NCBI GenBank assembly: GCA_022828595.1 | Contig: JAKGHH010000008.1 | Span: 26,094,378-26,158,377, forward strand | Direction of reading: 5' to 3' | Origin: Nelumbo lutea | Taxonomy: Eukaryota > Streptophyta > Magnoliopsida > Proteales > Nelumbonaceae | DNA length: 64,000 nucleotides | In this document: one piece after another, positions 11,459-23,059 of the stretch | Position numbering within the stretch: the first letter of the stretch is position 1 | How the letters are laid out: every line of letters begins with the position of its first letter | Made by a program: the position numbers and the translations under genes | The notes under the pieces: model-generated | What the model saw: the letters and a program-made list of their open reading frames with translations, nothing else | What the model was told of the DNA's origin: nothing | Database searches by the model: none

Positions 11459-12925
11459 AATAAAGAAATAAAAAAATCAAGGGGCGAAGATCTTCGTTTA
11501 ATTGGCGCCTTAATTCTTTGAGTAGAAAGTCAACAAGTCAATAGAGGACACTTTTAACGCCATGTCGATTAACTAGGGGAAAGCAATTCACAACAGGGTG
11601 TGTAGGTTTGACATGGAACTGAATGGAACTCACCTCAATCAATATGACCTTGAACTTATCCTATCCAACCTGTTACAGAAACACTTAAGCCAGTTTTAGG
11701 GTCTAGGGGTTTACCCTGCCCTGACTGACCCGATGAATTGGCCTTGGTGGAACCAGTCTAGGGATCAAACTTTTCTTGAAATAAACTCCAAAATATTTTT
11801 TTGAGAATGTAAAGATTTTAACTCAAGCACTCATGAATACAAAGGCCATAGTCTCACTTGACCATTGAATTTTTAATTGATTTAATCATTTGATTTAATT
11901 TTAATATTTGAATGTGTACAATAAGTACTGTAAAAGGTAATATTTACAAATTTAAATTAGAATAATAAGTTTTGAATCATATATTGACATATTATGATAA
12001 TCTACATATTAAATTCCTCAATTTAATTGATAAAGATAATAGAAGTTTTAAACTATATATACAATATTTGTTGGAAATCAAAATTTTGAAGAACATGTTT
12101 CATTTTTTTGAAGGGCTATATAAAGAAAGAATAGGTTCAATAGGACCTTGGAACCGACCTTGAAACCACTAAGGCCAGAACCAACCCTAGAACCAACCTT
12201 CACAAAGTAGATTCCGATTCCAAAAACTTGGAACCAATCCCTATAAGGTAGATTCTAGGTTATGGCATAAAACCCAACAAGACTGACCCATGGTCACCCT
12301 TAGTGTTTAGTATTGGGGGTGTTGTGCATCATGATGCCACCAAATAAGTTCCAAGTAGGCATTTTGACAATAGCAAACGAAAATGTTGTTTGGTCGTGTT
12401 AATTAATTCTTTTCTTGGATTGTGAGAAATTGTTTGTGGGTGTTGTATGGACATTTTATCCTATATAATGCCTAATGGCACATATGTGTAACCATCATCA
12501 ACATCCTCACCTTATCCTAATATATGGGGCAGGTTCTTAATGGATAATATGAAGGTAAATTAATTCATCCTTATTTGGAACTTACATTGCAAGGGAGATC
12601 GGTAATATTTCATGCAACATGAATGCCAAATTCTTTCACCCTCTTAGAGAGGGTAATAGATGATCTAATTTTCTTGTTATTAATATGGGTGTTGAGGATG
12701 AAAATCAATAATTTTTGAAGGATATGTTCAAACTCTTATAATACTTTTAAATATATTGAAAGAAGACTACTTAGCCATTCCTCTTCTTCATATAGATTAA
12801 GCTGTGCTTTTTCTAACGTCGTTGTAAGTCAATTTCTTTTTTTTTTTTTCACCACTTGTTGGGTTGAGTGTGAAAACGAAAGAATGTTTTGTTTGAGTTT
12901 GGCAAGCTGGCTCTAATTTTCTTTC
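11459..12925. other. Intergenic with degraded repeat DNA
   Basis: No gene supported. Stretches at 11600-11770 and 12130-12300, rich in GGAACC/GGTTCC words (ACCTTGGAACCGACCTTG and similar), look like the arms of an old hAT-like element around an AT-rich core, but I could not fix its ends. Confidence 0.4.
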
Positions 12926-12934
12926 TTCCTTTCG

Positions 12935-13015
12935 GCAATATTTAATAAAATATTAAGGTGGTTGTTCCTCCACTTGGAGTAAAGTTTGGTGTTATTAAAG
13001 AAAAGGCAATTTAGT
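12935..13015 (+). mobile_element. LINE 3' tail (5'-truncated copy)
   Basis: Contains the word series AATAAAATATTAAGGTGG, then CCTCCACTTGGAGTAAAGTT, then TTGGTG, before an A-rich stretch. The same series ends the LINE pieces at 21384-21445, 59388-59436 and 61248-61302, so this is the 3' end of the same LINE lineage without most of its coding region. Confidence 0.6.
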
Positions 13016-13629
13016 GAAAAAAGAAATTGCAAAAAAAGAAAAAAAAAGAAAAAAGCAAAGCAAAGATCTTGAAAACAAAGAAAAGACTTAATAGACAAAT
13101 TAATAACGTTTTATGCAAAGAAGAGGTATATTGCGCCTCCCTCGAGTATCTTGTATACACATTTCTTTCGTTCTTAATATATCTTACTTTTCTAAAAAAA
13201 AAAGAAGAGGTATATATTGTGCCCAAAATTCTAAAATTTCATGGATAAAATGTGATGATTTAAATAATAAAATTTTTCTGTACATCACTTTAAAAGGAAG
13301 AAGGAAAAATAAAACTCAGAAAAAAGAATAGGAATTGGACCTATAATGTATTACAAATAAGGAATATATTTTGAGGCTTTTGAAAAAAGAATAGCATTAG
13401 AAGGTACTAGAAATGTTGGGTAAGTAATATACCCCATAATCACTGATGATCAAAATGAAATGATCTGTAGATAGGTCCAAATTAAAGAAACTATAGAAGC
13501 CCTTAATTTGATGGGGGGTGGGGGGGGGGATGAAAGTCCTTGGCCTACATGAATTAAATTTGTTTTTAAAAAATACTAGGAAATAGTAGGGGGGATAAAA
13601 TTAAATTCATGAAATAAATAGCCTAGAGT

Positions 13630-14060
13630 GTCCAAACCATTATAGACCCATTAGCCTTTGTAATGCGGTCTATATAATAATGGCACAAATAATTGTAAAT
13701 AGAATTAAGTCAACTTTGAGAAATCTTGTTTCCCCATATTAGAGCGCTTTTGTGTTTAACAAATTGATTATTGATAATCCTAATAGCTCATGAGATATTT
13801 AATGTCCTAGGGAAAATTAAGCTTGATAAATTGAAAAATAGACATGGAGAAAGCATATGATAAGATAGAATAGAATTACATCAAATAAACCTTAGAAAAA
13901 TTTGAGTTCTGTCAGAAATTCATTAAGTGGGTCATATATACTATGATCTCTTATCAAATAAAGAAAAAATGGTTCACCAACCAAGCTTTTTATCCCATCA
14001 AGGGAATTAGACAAGGAGATCCCCTATCCTTGTATGACTTTGTTATTTTCTGGGAGTCCT
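13630..14060 (+). pseudogene. LINE reverse transcriptase fragment, upstream of a copia element
   Basis: Broken frames carry recognisable non-LTR reverse-transcriptase blocks: PISLCN.VY.IMAQIIVNRIK, then SPY.SAFV, then a degraded MEKAYD.IEW catalytic block, then IKGIRQGDPLS. These are the fingers and palm motifs of plant L1-type LINEs, with stops and frameshifts throughout. The match is lost at about 14060, where copia sequence begins. LINE coding sequence resumes after the copia element (17134 on), but with the intervening part of the pol frame missing. Confidence 0.75.
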
Positions 14061-14281
14061 TGAATACAACTCCTCTCATCACTATCGCAACCAAGAATGA
14101 AGTGGACTCTATGTAATCTAGTTTATCCCATCTCTCTCATACAATGTTTATCTTGTATGCAATGCTTGTCCTCGTGTAATTCAATCCTATATGTATTCAA
14201 ACACTTCAACTATAAATTAATACATCTCTCTTGCACTTGGTGATTGAAGTGAGTACAGTTTCTCAATTACTATTTATTACA
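14061..14281 (+). repeat. 5' LTR of copia element 1 (possibly 5'-truncated)
   Basis: Direct repeat of 16916-17133, sharing TGAATACAACTCCTCTCATC and a GTGATTGAAGTGAGTACA end. The primer-binding site TGGTATCAAGCG (14282-14293) follows at once and resembles the initiator-Met tRNA complement used by plant copia elements. The partner LTR may begin earlier, at TGTTGGAG (16875). If so, this LTR has lost about 40 bp at its 5' end. Confidence 0.7.
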
Positions 14282-14299
14282 TGGTATCAAGCGCCTGAA

Positions 14300-15060
14300 A
14301 GACCTCATCTAAACTTTTTATTTCCGGTGGTGTCCTCTTCCCTTATCAACTCTACTACTTTGTTGGCCACCTCCTCCTCCCTTAACTTTGGCCTCCCCTC
14401 CATTATCAACTTCATCCCTAATGTCACTCACTTTCTTTCCATCAAGTTAACTTGTGATAACTATACTACTTGGCGTGCCTAGTTCTACCCATTATTTAAT
14501 ATCTACAAACTTATGGGTCTAGCTAATGGATCAGTTCAAACTCCTCCTAAGAAGAGCCCTGATTCGAGTGATGCCATCTGCTCTTTTTAATTCTGCTTAT
14601 GATGATTGGTACCGCTATGACCAATTCATTTTGAGTTGGATTATATCTTCCTTGATTGAAGTGGTAATACCACAAGTTGTTGGTTTTTCTACGTCAGATA
14701 TTGCTTGGAGTTCCCTGGCACGTTCCTATGGCTCTCCTTCTTGATCATGGGTCCCTCAATTACGACTTCAACTTTAGACTATGAAGAAAGGCTCTCTTAC
14801 AATCAATGAGTACATTCAACAAGCATGGAGTATTGTTGATAGTTTGGCCAGTGTTTTTGTTCCAGTTTCTCTTATGGATATGCTGCTCTTTATCTTAGCC
14901 GGTCTTGGACCTGACGAGTCCTTTGTGACATCCATCACCACATGGATTGAATATGACAATCTCTCAATTGATGGCCTATATATGGTCTACTGCTCAATCA
15001 CGAAATCGTACTTTGGCAGTGAAATGCTTCTATTGACTCTCAAATGTTGACTGCTAATGT
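14300..15060 (+). pseudogene. Copia element 1: gag relic
   Basis: Across several broken frames the copia gag order is visible: a nucleic-acid-like N-terminal motif NYTTWRAxFYPL, then a GLANGSVQTPPK stretch, then WYRYDQFILSWIISSL, then a QLRLQLxTMKKGSLTINEYI block and LAGLGPDESFVTSI. These are the conserved words of plant copia gag domains. At least three stops or frameshifts break it, so no capsid protein can be made. Confidence 0.75.
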
Positions 15061-15439
15061 TACTCTAAACACAAATGACCTAGATCAAGTTCATGCGGGT
15101 AATGGCTCAGGTTTGAGAATTTGACATGCATATTGGTTCTTCTTCCAATTCGTATCCTTCCTCTACCTTTCACTTAAATAATACCTTGCATGTTTGAATT
15201 TCACCCTGATTATTTTGTTTTGAAGGATTGTACGTCAGAGAAGGAGATTCTTTAGTTTGCATGCGTCATCACATTCTATCTAGTCCAATATTGGTGAATG
15301 TACCACAATTCCTCAATGGCATGTTCATTTAGAGCCATATGTCACATTCCCTCCACTCACCTTTCTCCAAGAACAATTTGGGTCCATTTGTTCTTCATGT
15401 TAATCAGGAAAGAATCATTAGTTACCATTTTCTACTTTT

Positions 15440-15587
15440 GTTAATCGTTCTACTACAACTTTCCTCTCCTCGGTAGTGTCCAATGGTGGTTTTCGTTATT
15501 AGATTATATTTATTAATGATTTTAGCAAATTTACATGGTTATTTCCACTTGCCTCCAAATTTGATGCCTTGCATGTTTTTAATAAGT

Positions 15588-15626
<39 letters not shown>

Positions 15627-16155
15627 AAAATCAATTCTCCACCACCATTAAAGCATTTCAAAGCGATTGGGATCGGAAATATTGTAAGTTTTCCAATTAT
15701 TTGTCTGACTTTGGGATTGCACACTGCCTGGCCTACCCACATACCCATAAACAAAATGGTTAGACTGAATGTAAACATCGACATTTGATAGAACCTTCCC
15801 TCTCTGTGTTGGCTACAACCTCTCTTCCCCTTCGTTTTCGTGACAACGCGGTTCACACAGCTACTTACCTCATTAATAAGCTCCCAATCTTTGGACTTCA
15901 AACAAATCTCCATTTGAGGTGTTGTTTAACAAAATACCGGATTATGGTTTCCTTCGTACCTTTGGATGCACTTGCTGTCCTTTCTGACGACCATATAATA
16001 AATATAAAAATTAAAATTTCAGTCCTATTTTTGGGGTATAATCCCTCACATAAGGGCTACAAGTGCTATTTACCTTCCTCTGGCCATAAATTTATCTCAC
16101 CACATGTGACTTTTCATGAGGATTTGTTTCCGTTTGCTAAGATCTGTTCGTAGGT
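15440..16155 (+). pseudogene. Copia element 1: integrase relic interrupted by (TA)n
   Basis: Residual integrase: FINDFSKFTWLFPLASKFDA, then a (TA)n tract at 15592-15622 in the frame, then TIKAFQSDW...YCKFSNYL, GIAHCLAYPHTHKQNG, and a C-terminal ATYLINKLP...FLGYNPSHKGYKCY block. Catalytic-core residues are only partly preserved and stops occur. Sequence after 16155 jumps towards the RNase H end, so the reverse transcriptase appears deleted. Confidence 0.75.
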
Positions 16156-16379
16156 TCCCACACCGCCTCCGCCTTCTTCAGGAGACTCATGGTTCCATCA
16201 CTCTCTCCATTGCCACCACCACTTAGTTTCGGACCTAAGCCTATTACGATGACTAAAATTGCAACACCTTTTCCTTCAGTTGGCAACCATGTACACTAAA
16301 GCTCCCTCTCCATCATCGCATGCAGGAGTTAACTGAGATCATGGTGCACACATCCCCAACTTATGCTCCCTCATTCATC

Positions 16380-16870
16380 TAACGGTTTTACTCTTACTAG
16401 GTTCTTTGATGCGGATTAGGTTGACTTTGTGGATGATCAACGCTCCATGGATGGATATGGCATTTTTATGGGTGTTCCAATTTGGTTTCATGGAGTGCTA
16501 GAAAGCAATCACAGTTGCACGATCAAGAATGGAATGAGAATTCCATGCTCTTGCCAATGGTTCCACAAAACTCATTTGGATACAATGGTTACTTGGTGAA
16601 TTACGTATCCACATCCCATCTGGACTTGTTATTGTGATAATCTTGGTGCAGCATATTTAGCACACAATCTGGTCTTCAAGGCATGAAACGAGCATGTTGA
16701 AGTAGATTACTTTTTTGTTTGTGACATGGTCATTGCTCGACAATTAGATGTTCAGTATGTCCCCATTGCAGATCAATTGGCTGATGTGCTCACCAAAGCA
16801 CTCCACCCCAGCAAATTTAGTACTTCTCAGTCCAAGCTCAATGTAGTCTCCAACTTGTATCTCTTGACGG
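16380..16870 (+). pseudogene. Copia element 1: RNase H C-terminus
   Basis: Contains CDNLGAAYLAHN, then EHVEVDYFFVCDMV, then VQYVPIADQLADVLTKAL, the last conserved words of copia pol. Stops lie upstream. It is followed by the GACGGGGGC purine tract and the 3' LTR. Confidence 0.75.
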
Positions 16871-16874
16871 GGGC

Positions 16875-17133
16875 TGTTGGAGTAACATGTGACACATCAG
16901 TGAAGAAAACCTGCATGAATACAACTCCTCTCATCAATGACATAACCCAGAACGAAGTGGACTCTAAGTAGTCTAGTTAATCAATTTCTCTCATACAATT
17001 TTTATCTTGTATACAATGCTTATACTCATGTAATTCAATTCTATTTGTATTCAAACACTTCAGCTATAAATTAATACATTTCTCTTGCACTCAGTGATTG
17101 AAGTGAGTACAATTTCTCATTTACTGTTACCAA
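16875..17133 (+). repeat. 3' LTR of copia element 1
   Basis: Begins TGTTGGAGTAACATGTGACA just after a purine tract, as copia LTRs usually do, or at 16916 if only the part shared with the 5' copy counts. It contains TATAAATTAATACATTTCTC. LINE sequence resumes immediately after it. A matching 5-bp target duplication was not found. Confidence 0.65.
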
Positions 17134-17965
17134 TGAATATAGATAGAGATAATGCCAAATCTGTGAGGAGGAAGAGGATGCTAATCACATTTTTCTAAAA
17201 TGTCAACTCTCCAAACAAGTATGGCAAACTATTTTGGATCACCATCTGGTCCCTGAAATAGATGAAGGTGTAGTTTCTAAGTGGAGAAAAATTGAGCAAT
17301 TATATGGCCAAGATCATCATAGGTCTTTGAGGGGTAATTTGAGTTTCCTTCTTTGGTATATGTGAAAAATGAGGAATGCAAAAATCTTTCAAAATGAGGA
17401 CATGTACCTAGATAAAATAATCAACTTTGCAAGAATTGTTAAATCCGATTATTAGAGTGCAAATTTCAGCCTTGAAACTTCTCCTAAAAGCAAAAAGAGG
17501 GTCTAGGTTAGCTGGATCCCCTTGGAAATATGTATTCTAAAGAAATTTTGTTGCTTCTCTTAGAGTAGAAGGTTGATGTTCCGTACGCATCACTGCTAGA
17601 GATCACAAAGGAAGGTTGATAGCAACAAAGGTGAGAGGTATTGGAAGATCTTCTATCATGGTTAGGGAGATACCGGCTGCAAAGATAGCTCATGATGTTG
17701 TAACTCAATTGGGAGGTCAACACATTTGCATTGAAGAATATTCTCAAGTCATCATCAATTGCCTTCTTAGAAAGATCACTCCTCCATGGAGATGTAACAA
17801 CATAGTGAAGGATTGCTAAATTTTGATCGAGTAATTAGGGTTCCAAATAGTGTATAGGCACACATGGCATGAAGGAAAACCAAACTATGGATTCGATTAG
17901 GCTTGTTTTTGTTTAGTCATATTTGCTTTCTTTTGTCCTTAATTGTCAAAAAGAAAAAGGCAATT
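17134..17965 (+). pseudogene. LINE fragment with RT zinc-binding and RNase H regions
   Basis: CQICEEEEDANHIFLKCQLS is the zinc-binding domain that follows LINE reverse transcriptase (C-x2-C...H-x4-C visible), and VWQTILDHH plus a LSFLLWYM.KMRNAKIF block continue it. From about 17590, RDHKGRLIATKV...REIPAAKIAHDVVTQLGGQ with EEYSQVIINCL and TPPWRCNNIV is an RNase H-like (RVT_3) remnant. Frames are broken. It lies 3' of the copia insertion. Confidence 0.7.
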
Positions 17966-18689
17966 TAATATTGCCCCTTATGCCCAAAATGTTTTTTCAT
18001 ACTTTTCAATGCTAAAAAATCAATTATAAATAGAATATTCATGTAACACACAGATCTATAAAATGTTTCATGTGAGTTAGGTGTTTTCCATGTTCCCACC
18101 TACCTCCATGTCTCCTATGGTGGTTTTTACTCAATTAAATATAAATAGAAGTGGAGGATGTGTATTTTGTCAAAGATAAAGATTAAAGCTATTTGCTTAA
18201 GACCTTAAGGTTGTATTTTGTTTAAAAGAAAAGGTAGGGAAAGGAAGGGAAAGGTCCAAACCAATGACAACCTATAAATGATAGTGGTGTTAATAAATAC
18301 ATTTAGGTTGCATTTGGTTGTTATGCAAATCTTGATCAAGTGTAAAATTGATATGTGATTTAGTTTTGCTTTCATTTGTAATTATGATTTGTATTTCTAC
18401 CTACACCACCTTCCACCTACCTTAATCCTTTCTCAAATAAATTGAGGACCATCATCCTTAGGTAGATAACTTGTTGCCCAAGTAGCCTAACCAAAGATGG
18501 TGGGGATAAATTGGGTTCTATAAGGTTTCCTCCCTCAGGTAATGCCTTTTCAAAACTTAAATGTTAAACTGAAATTATAGAGAGCAACAATTTGATAACG
18601 AGATAGACAAATACAACACAAATTAATGCTTTTACCAAGCCGATATGCAAATATAGAACAAATTATTCAAATGCAATAGTAAGAACAAC

Positions 18690-18834
18690 TAGGAATGGCA
18701 ATTTTCCTCATTTCCCCGATCCTTGTGGGGATCCACCCAAATGGGGCGGGGATGGGGATGATTTCCCCCCCACGGAGAAATTTTCATCCCCGTTAGCAGG
18801 GACGGAGAGAGCACTCCCTGCCCTGTGAGATCCC

Positions 18835-18884
<50 letters not shown>

Positions 18885-19143
18885 TATCTATATATTAATA
18901 TTTTTAAAAATATTGTTGAATATGTGTGATCTTTTCCAATAGGATTATAAATTTTAATTATTTTATTTTTTTAAATAAAATAAAAAACAAAAACAAAATA
19001 ATTAACATTATAAAAATCACAGGCAATGGAGATCCCCACGGTGATGGGGATAACCTTTCCCTCGTTAGCGGAGGCGGGGCTGGGGATGGGGACAGGGATG
19101 GAGAGAGGTTTCCCGTCCCCTCGCCACCCAGTTGCCAATCCTA
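18690..19143. mobile_element. hAT-like MITE with 8-bp target-site duplication
   Basis: A 454-bp element with ends TAGGAATGGCAA and TTGCCAATCCTA (11/12 inverted match). It is flanked by AGAACAAC (18682-18689) and AGAACAAA (19144-19151). It has G-rich subterminal arms, a (TA)n run at 18838-18874 and an AT-rich core. Its core is the inverted counterpart of that in 1380-1771 (for example AATTAACATTATAAAAATCA here against TTTTTATAATGTTAACC there), so both are one family. It has no coding capacity. Confidence 0.85.
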
Positions 19144-19151
19144 AGAACAAA

Positions 19152-20700
19152 AAAATATGGGCACTAGCACTTAAAGAGATTGACGATTCTTAGAAAGAAT
19201 TAATAAAGCACAAATACATTTTTCAAGCTTTATTCCAAGGATAAAACATTTTCAACTAGAATCTCTTTACTCTTAGTTATTCTACTGCTATTGTTGTCTC
19301 TTTTTAACTCTTAGTTAAACTCATGCATACACATACATATATATAACATACTAATCAATCCTAAAAAGTGGATGATCACTTCATTTTACTTTGTATTTTG
19401 CTTTTCAGGCTCAATTTAGAAAGAATACAAATACAAATATATATGGTACAAATATAAATTTAGTGATACAGAATACAAAATTTTGTGCTGTACATATTTG
19501 TATTTGTAATCTTTCCTTTTCCGCACTCTCATTCATTTACACCAATGCAACTGAAATATGTACTGGTGCGCATTGTAACCTAGGGGCTAAGGCTGCATCC
19601 AACGTTACGTGGACGTTGTATACACCATACAACTGAATATATGAGAAAATGTTGGTTAACTACTTAAAATTGTGTAGGGAGTTGAGAATATTACTACAAT
19701 TTCCTTTCCATTACCAATATTTCAGTCAAAGTATGACGAGCATGAAGTATACAAAAGTCAAATACATCAAAGTATAACTACATCTTTTTACGCATTTAAG
19801 CATGCTTTAATTTCTGTTGAGAGGAGACAAAAAAAAAATCACAAGAGTTTAGTCAAAATTGATATCCATTAAATTTTCAAGTAATTAAGCTATCTACATA
19901 CAAGAACTACTCAATCTACCACCGCCCAAAATTGATTCATTTCAATAGATTTTTACAAATTATAGAAGTAACAAATTGATAAAGGGGTCTAAAGAGAAGA
20001 GAGGGACCTGAGGGGATATATCATACATTTTGACAAATACAAATTAAATTAATTTGTATATAGAAAATCTTGAAAAGCCAGTTCTTGTGAGACCGTCAGA
20101 ATAGCTAGTATATATTAATAAAATTTGATATTCCTTTTCCACAACCTCCCAAAACTGATTCATTATATTATAAAATAAAAATAAGAAAGGACTGAAAAAA
20201 TAAATAAATAAAGGAAATATTGGTACATGAGAGGGGAAGTTCACCAACCTCCACAATCCTTTTAAAATATTTCAAATGTCTCAATCCATGGTTTTAGCAG
20301 CAGAGAGAGGTGAGGTGAAGCCAATCTGCCTTACCTCAACCGCCTTCTAGGTTGCAGTAGGGGCATTCTCCTCAGTTAATTTTGTGAGAAGTAATCCTCA
20401 TATAAAAATCATTAAATTTAAAAATTAAAATTAAAACATTAATATAAAATATTTTCTAGTTATAGTTGACTAAAAAAATAGAACAAAGCAATTACAGTAA
20501 AAAATCAAACATTATGTCTTTAACCCTAAAAATATTGTTTATTTGATTTTCTTTTGTTTGCTCAATATTGTAATAATTCTAATGTACCATTTTATTTTAT
20601 GCCCTTGGAAGGAATTTTTGGCTGGGGAAGGTGGGGGTGGAGTGAGGGGTTTGTGGGGACAAAGCCTTCACCTCTACACCCATGTCGGGAAGCAAATGCC
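19152..20700. other. Intergenic, no gene seen
   Basis: AT-rich DNA with only short accidental frames. A GGTTGCATTTGGTTG word at 18306 and CGCATTGTAACC near 19568 could be the separated ends of an old Tourist-like element interrupted by the hAT-like MITE, but the match is weak. Confidence 0.4.
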
Positions 20701-20714
20701 TTCAAAATCCCTAA

Positions 20715-20895
20715 GGCTTTGTTTGGATTTGGTATAAAACATCATCGTGTACTTTTACACTGATGATGTTTACAATGAACCATATGATAGGTGACCATAC
20801 ATTGATTTTCATTTACACTTCTTACAAATACCAGCAAAATCAAATCGATATAAACTTTTATACCATTCTTGATTTACACTATTCCAAACGCAGCC
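20715..20895. mobile_element. Tourist-like MITE with TAA duplication
   Basis: A 181-bp element. Left GGCTTTGTTTGGA and right TCCAAACGCAGCC are inverted repeats, with TAA immediately outside both ends (20712-20714, 20896-20898). It has the same superfamily signature as 3959-4223 but a different interior. Confidence 0.8.
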
Positions 20896-21149
20896 TAAAT
20901 ACTAATCGTAGCACACCATACATTAACCCAGCAACATAAGAGGATTACTATAATAGCTAAGTACAAAGATTAATTAAATTATTCAAAATTGCATAAAGTT
21001 ATATGTATGTATATAATTAAAAAGAATGTTCACATATCTAATGCATGTACATTTTGAAGATTTAAAGATTAATTAACCTCGCTTCTCTGACATCTAACTA
21101 CCTCTCCTTGACATTTAACTTTTTAAAACCTTGCCTCAAACCGCACATG

Positions 21150-21450
21150 TTTAGAAAATAATGTGCAGGCTTTCTGGTCAAGATTGCAATATTGAAAAGA
21201 GATTCCAGGTTTTTAGATCAATTCATGATATTCCTTTGGACATTATTAGTAATCTGTGGAAGGAAGATTATATGAAGATTCCTGTTTTATATATTTTAAT
21301 GCGTGGGCTCGGTTGAGGGTATTAGTGTTCTCTTTTCTATGGTTTTTGGCATCCCTATTTTATTATATCTTTCTTTTGGTGTTGTTTGATTAATAAATTT
21401 TTAAGATGGCCGCCCTTTACATCTGGAGTAATTTTTGGGGTTGAAAAGAA
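21150..21450 (+). mobile_element. 5'-truncated LINE 3' end
   Basis: Ends with TTAATAAATTTTTAAGATGG, a CCGCCCTTTACATCTGGAGT block and AATTTTTGGGG followed by an A-rich tail, the 3'-end signature shared with three other LINE copies here. Upstream of about 21360 the sequence is decayed LINE 3' region with no readable domain. Confidence 0.55.
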
Positions 21451-21830
21451 ATAAAAGATAAGAAATAAAAGATAGATTGGTAGTGGGTTTTTTAATTAAA
21501 CCCTTTTTAGAAACAATGGAGGTTGGTAAATTTAAAAAAATTAATAATAATAATAAAAAAAATAGCCCTGTGTTCTGAGAAAGTAACCATATAGGCAACA
21601 CGTGGGACTCAACATTAATTTTCAGAAAATTTCCTAATTCTTTTGGCGAGGTCATCAGTTGGCTGCTTGCTCAAAACTAAATAGGAAATTTAATATATCA
21701 TAGTTGAGATCTAACTTAGATTGCTTTTTTGGAAGTGACAAAGGGTTGAATTTACGACTAAAATTTATATTTGTTCCAGGCTTTATCCGGCCTCGGTATG
21801 GAACAAGTGGTCCCAACCCGGATAATCAAA

Positions 21831-22881
21831 AGTCCGCGTTCTGTGCACCCGTGGATGCATTGGACGCGTGAACCCAATGTAGAGTGACACGTCGATCAGA
21901 TCAATATTAACGTCCGTTTGAGCATTGACGTGGTCCGATTGACACAATCGGATGGTTCATGCGGATATGAACCGGTCTGGGACAAAAGGGCTTCATTTCT
22001 TCGATTATGTTTCCTGAGAGCTCCTTCCACCAAACCCTACTCATGCACCAAATCCTTTCTCCATCAGCGGCAATAGAGCTCCGGCAGTTCATCGACGGTG
22101 ACAAAAAGACCTCCGGCGACGGCATATTCTTCTTCTCCTCTTCTCTTCTTCTATTCTCCATTATTCTTCTTCGACAAGTAACTCCAGTGGTGGGGCTGAC
22201 AATCGTTCTTCTTCTCCTCTTCTTCATATTCTCCTCTTCTTATTCATCATTTTGAATTTGTTGAATTTTTCAAAATGATTGGTTGCATCCATCCATCCAA
22301 ATGTTTTGTAGGCTTATCTCAACAGCAAAACCTTAATTTCCAAATTGAGATTTCCTACAGACAAGAACAGGAACAGCAAACAACAAAAACGAAAAAGATC
22401 TTACTACAGAGTTTTATTAATAAGTTTGTATCGGAACAACAAAACCAAAGATGATATTAAACAAAAAAGAAGAAGAAGAAGAAGAGAAAAGTTAAAAGAC
22501 TGGGCATTGCCGCCTACCATCGGAGAAGACGATGAAAAGAGGAGAAGAAGAAGAAGAAGAGAGAAGAATACATCGCCACCGGAGGTCTCATTGTTGCCGT
22601 CGATCAACTGCCGAAACTCTGTTGCCGCCGATGGAGGAAGGGTAGGGTTCGGTGGAAGGAGCTCTCCAAGGGAAACAAAATCAAAGAAACGAGGCCCTTT
22701 TGTCTGTGTTCCAGACTGGTCGTGTCCACACGAACCGGTTCATGTCCGTGTAAACCATCCGATTGAACCAATCAGACCATATTAACCCTCAAACGAATGT
22801 TAACATTGGTCTGATAGACATGTCGTTTCTCATTTGCAGGTTCATGCGTTCGGTGCACCCACGGGTGTATGAATGCGGACT
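21831..22881. mobile_element. 1.05-kb long inverted-repeat (fold-back / Mutator-like) element
   Basis: The outer ends are AGTCCGCGTTCTGTGCACCC and its near-complement GGTGTATGAATGCGGACT. Pairing continues inward through blocks with GGTTCATG..CCGGT, GACAAAAGGG/GCCCTTTTGTC, a GGTAGGGTTCGGTGGA-type block and a GAAGAAG/CTTCTTC tract, so almost the whole element is two roughly 400-bp arms around a short AT-rich loop (about 22260-22400). The arms look gene-like in composition (CCGCCGATGG, CCACCGGAGG), which suggests a captured host fragment. No transposase. No certain target duplication, although CAAA borders both ends. The open frames inside are the two arms read through. Confidence 0.75.
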
Positions 22882-23059
22882 CAAACTTGAATTGCTCATT
22901 GTTTCCACCCATTGTTAATATATTCTTGAAGATTGAAGACCAAGCATAAAGATTAGGGGTTCTAGTCCGATGGGCTGGGTTTTAGCTCAACTCATGCCCA
23001 ATCCTAAGAATTGAACCTAGGGAATGTGATTCCCATTCCTATTTATATATATATATATA

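Noticed and set aside
22345..22785. 146-codon arginine/lysine-rich frame
   Set aside because: It is one arm of the long inverted-repeat element; the charged residues come from a GAAGAAG tract, and the other arm yields a mirrored frame.
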